From: a bacterium
Lineage (GTDB): Bacteria > Lindowbacteria > 2-12-FULL-62-27
NCBI GenBank assembly: GCA_016202645.1
Contig: JACQOF010000141.1
Span: forward strand, 1-15,740
Length of the DNA: 15,740 bases
Direction of reading: 5' to 3'
Position 1 is the first letter of the stretch, and every line of letters begins with the position of its first letter. Of this stretch, positions 15,131-15,740 are shown one piece after another. The position numbers and the translations under genes are program-made. The notes under the pieces were generated by a model. The model searched no databases and had not been told where the DNA came from. It saw nothing but the letters and a program-made list of their open reading frames with translations.

Positions 15131-15735
15131 ACCAGCGGACTTCCCGGCGCGCCGGATTCACGTTGATCGAGGTGCTTCTGGCCATTTCACTGCTCGCGCT
15201 CCTCTCGGTCCTTCTCGGTGGCGTCCTGTCAAACTGCCGGAAAACCGCGTCTGCCGCCGAATCGACCGTCGCCCGCCTGCGCCGGGAGATCATGATCCGG
15301 GAAATTCTGCAGATGGGCTTGGACGTCAGCCAGTCCAAATTCTCATTCGAAACCTCCGGCCCTCGCCTCAGCGGCTTTTCGTTCAGCTCCTACGGCGACC
15401 TGGCCGGTCACCGGCTGAAATTACGGATGCGCTATGTTTTTGAACCCGACCCCCTGCGCCCCGCATACCGGATGGTCCGGTATGTCATCGCCGAGGGAAT
15501 CGGGGTGACGGAGTCGAAGGAAATTCTATTCGAAGGGGTTCTCGACCCGGTCATCGAGGCGCATTCAGCCGCCGCCGGAGAATTTGTTCCGGCCGAAAAC
15601 GTCCCGGCCGTGCCGATTCTTCTGCGCCTGAAATTCCGGCTTCTGCGCGACCCGTCGATTCTCACCGCCGCCACCCGGCCCGACCACCCGGAGACGGACG
15701 ACCTGATGGTAATTTTGAAAAATGGATTCGCCTGA
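15127..15735 (+). CDS. gspJ: Minor pseudopilin GspJ
   Basis: A 202-residue pseudopilin with leader MNQRTSRRAG, then FTLIEVLLAISLLALLSVLLGG carrying Glu at +5. The globular part contains a pattern of strands (LAGHRLKLRMRYVFEPD, YRMVRYVIAEGI) and ends PETDDLMVILKNGFA; length and order fit GspJ. The ATG overlaps the gspI stop as ATGA and has GAGG 8 nt upstream. The probable gspK start lies inside its last codons. Confidence 0.87.
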   Translation: MNQRTSRRAGFTLIEVLLAISLLALLSVLLGGVLSNCRKTASAAESTVARLRREIMIREILQMGLDVSQSKFSFETSGPRLSGFSFSSYGDLAGHRLKLRMRYVFEPDPLRPAYRMVRYVIAEGIGVTESKEILFEGVLDPVIEAHSAAAGEFVPAENVPAVPILLRLKFRLLRDPSILTAATRPDHPETDDLMVILKNGFA

Positions 15736-15740
15736 GCGCC
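15722..15740 (+). CDS. gspK: Possible first codons of gspK (cut by window end)
   Basis: ATG 15722 in the +2 frame overlaps the end of gspJ by 14 nt and reads MDSPER up to the window edge. Gene order in T2SS clusters predicts gspK here, and overlapping starts are the rule in this operon. There is no clear Shine-Dalgarno, and too little sequence is visible to confirm the identity. Confidence 0.35.

Overview
The window is about 15.7 kb of GC-rich DNA from a Gram-negative (two-membrane) bacterium. The evidence for two membranes is a type II secretion (T2SS) secretin with its inner-membrane partner genes, and the end of an RND heavy-metal efflux pump. Genes are packed tightly, several probably start with TTG or GTG, and short palindromic or tandem repeats sit between and inside genes. 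That style is common in environmental and uncultivated lineages. I cannot assign a phylum from sequence alone.

Left part (1-7566): the 3' end of a CzcA-like RND efflux gene runs rightward and converges, 15 bp apart, with a leftward rlmI-like 23S rRNA methyltransferase gene. A divergent promoter region separates rlmI from a rightward citramalate synthase gene (cimA type, isoleucine pathway). A perfect 27-bp inverted repeat follows, then valS (valyl-tRNA synthetase), whose start codon is obscured by that repeat. A small RusA-like Holliday junction resolvase gene follows 19 bp after valS.

Right part (7540-15740): a T2SS operon in the order gspC-D-E-F-G-H-I-J, with the probable first codons of gspK at the edge. 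A good -35/-10 pair lies at the end of the resolvase gene. Most junctions are overlapping or adjacent (17-nt overlap C/D, ATGA D/E, GTGA F/G, direct abutment G/H, GTGA H/I, ATGA I/J), which implies translational coupling. The only real gap, between gspE and gspF, is filled by three copies of a roughly 50-bp palindromic repeat in +/-/+ order. The last copy supplies the Shine-Dalgarno-like sequence and the ATG of gspF. Together the genes encode the secretin (D), its inner-membrane connector (C), the ATPase (E), the platform (F), the major pseudopilin (G) and the minor pseudopilins (H, I, J). GspK, L and M would be expected beyond the right edge.

I see no wholly new multi-gene system. The most unusual material is the small repeats: a 117-bp in-frame insertion in valS flanked by perfect 12-bp direct repeats, the triple repeat at the gspE/gspF junction, the palindrome at the valS start, and a 7-bp tandem repeat that encodes part of the GspH leader peptide.
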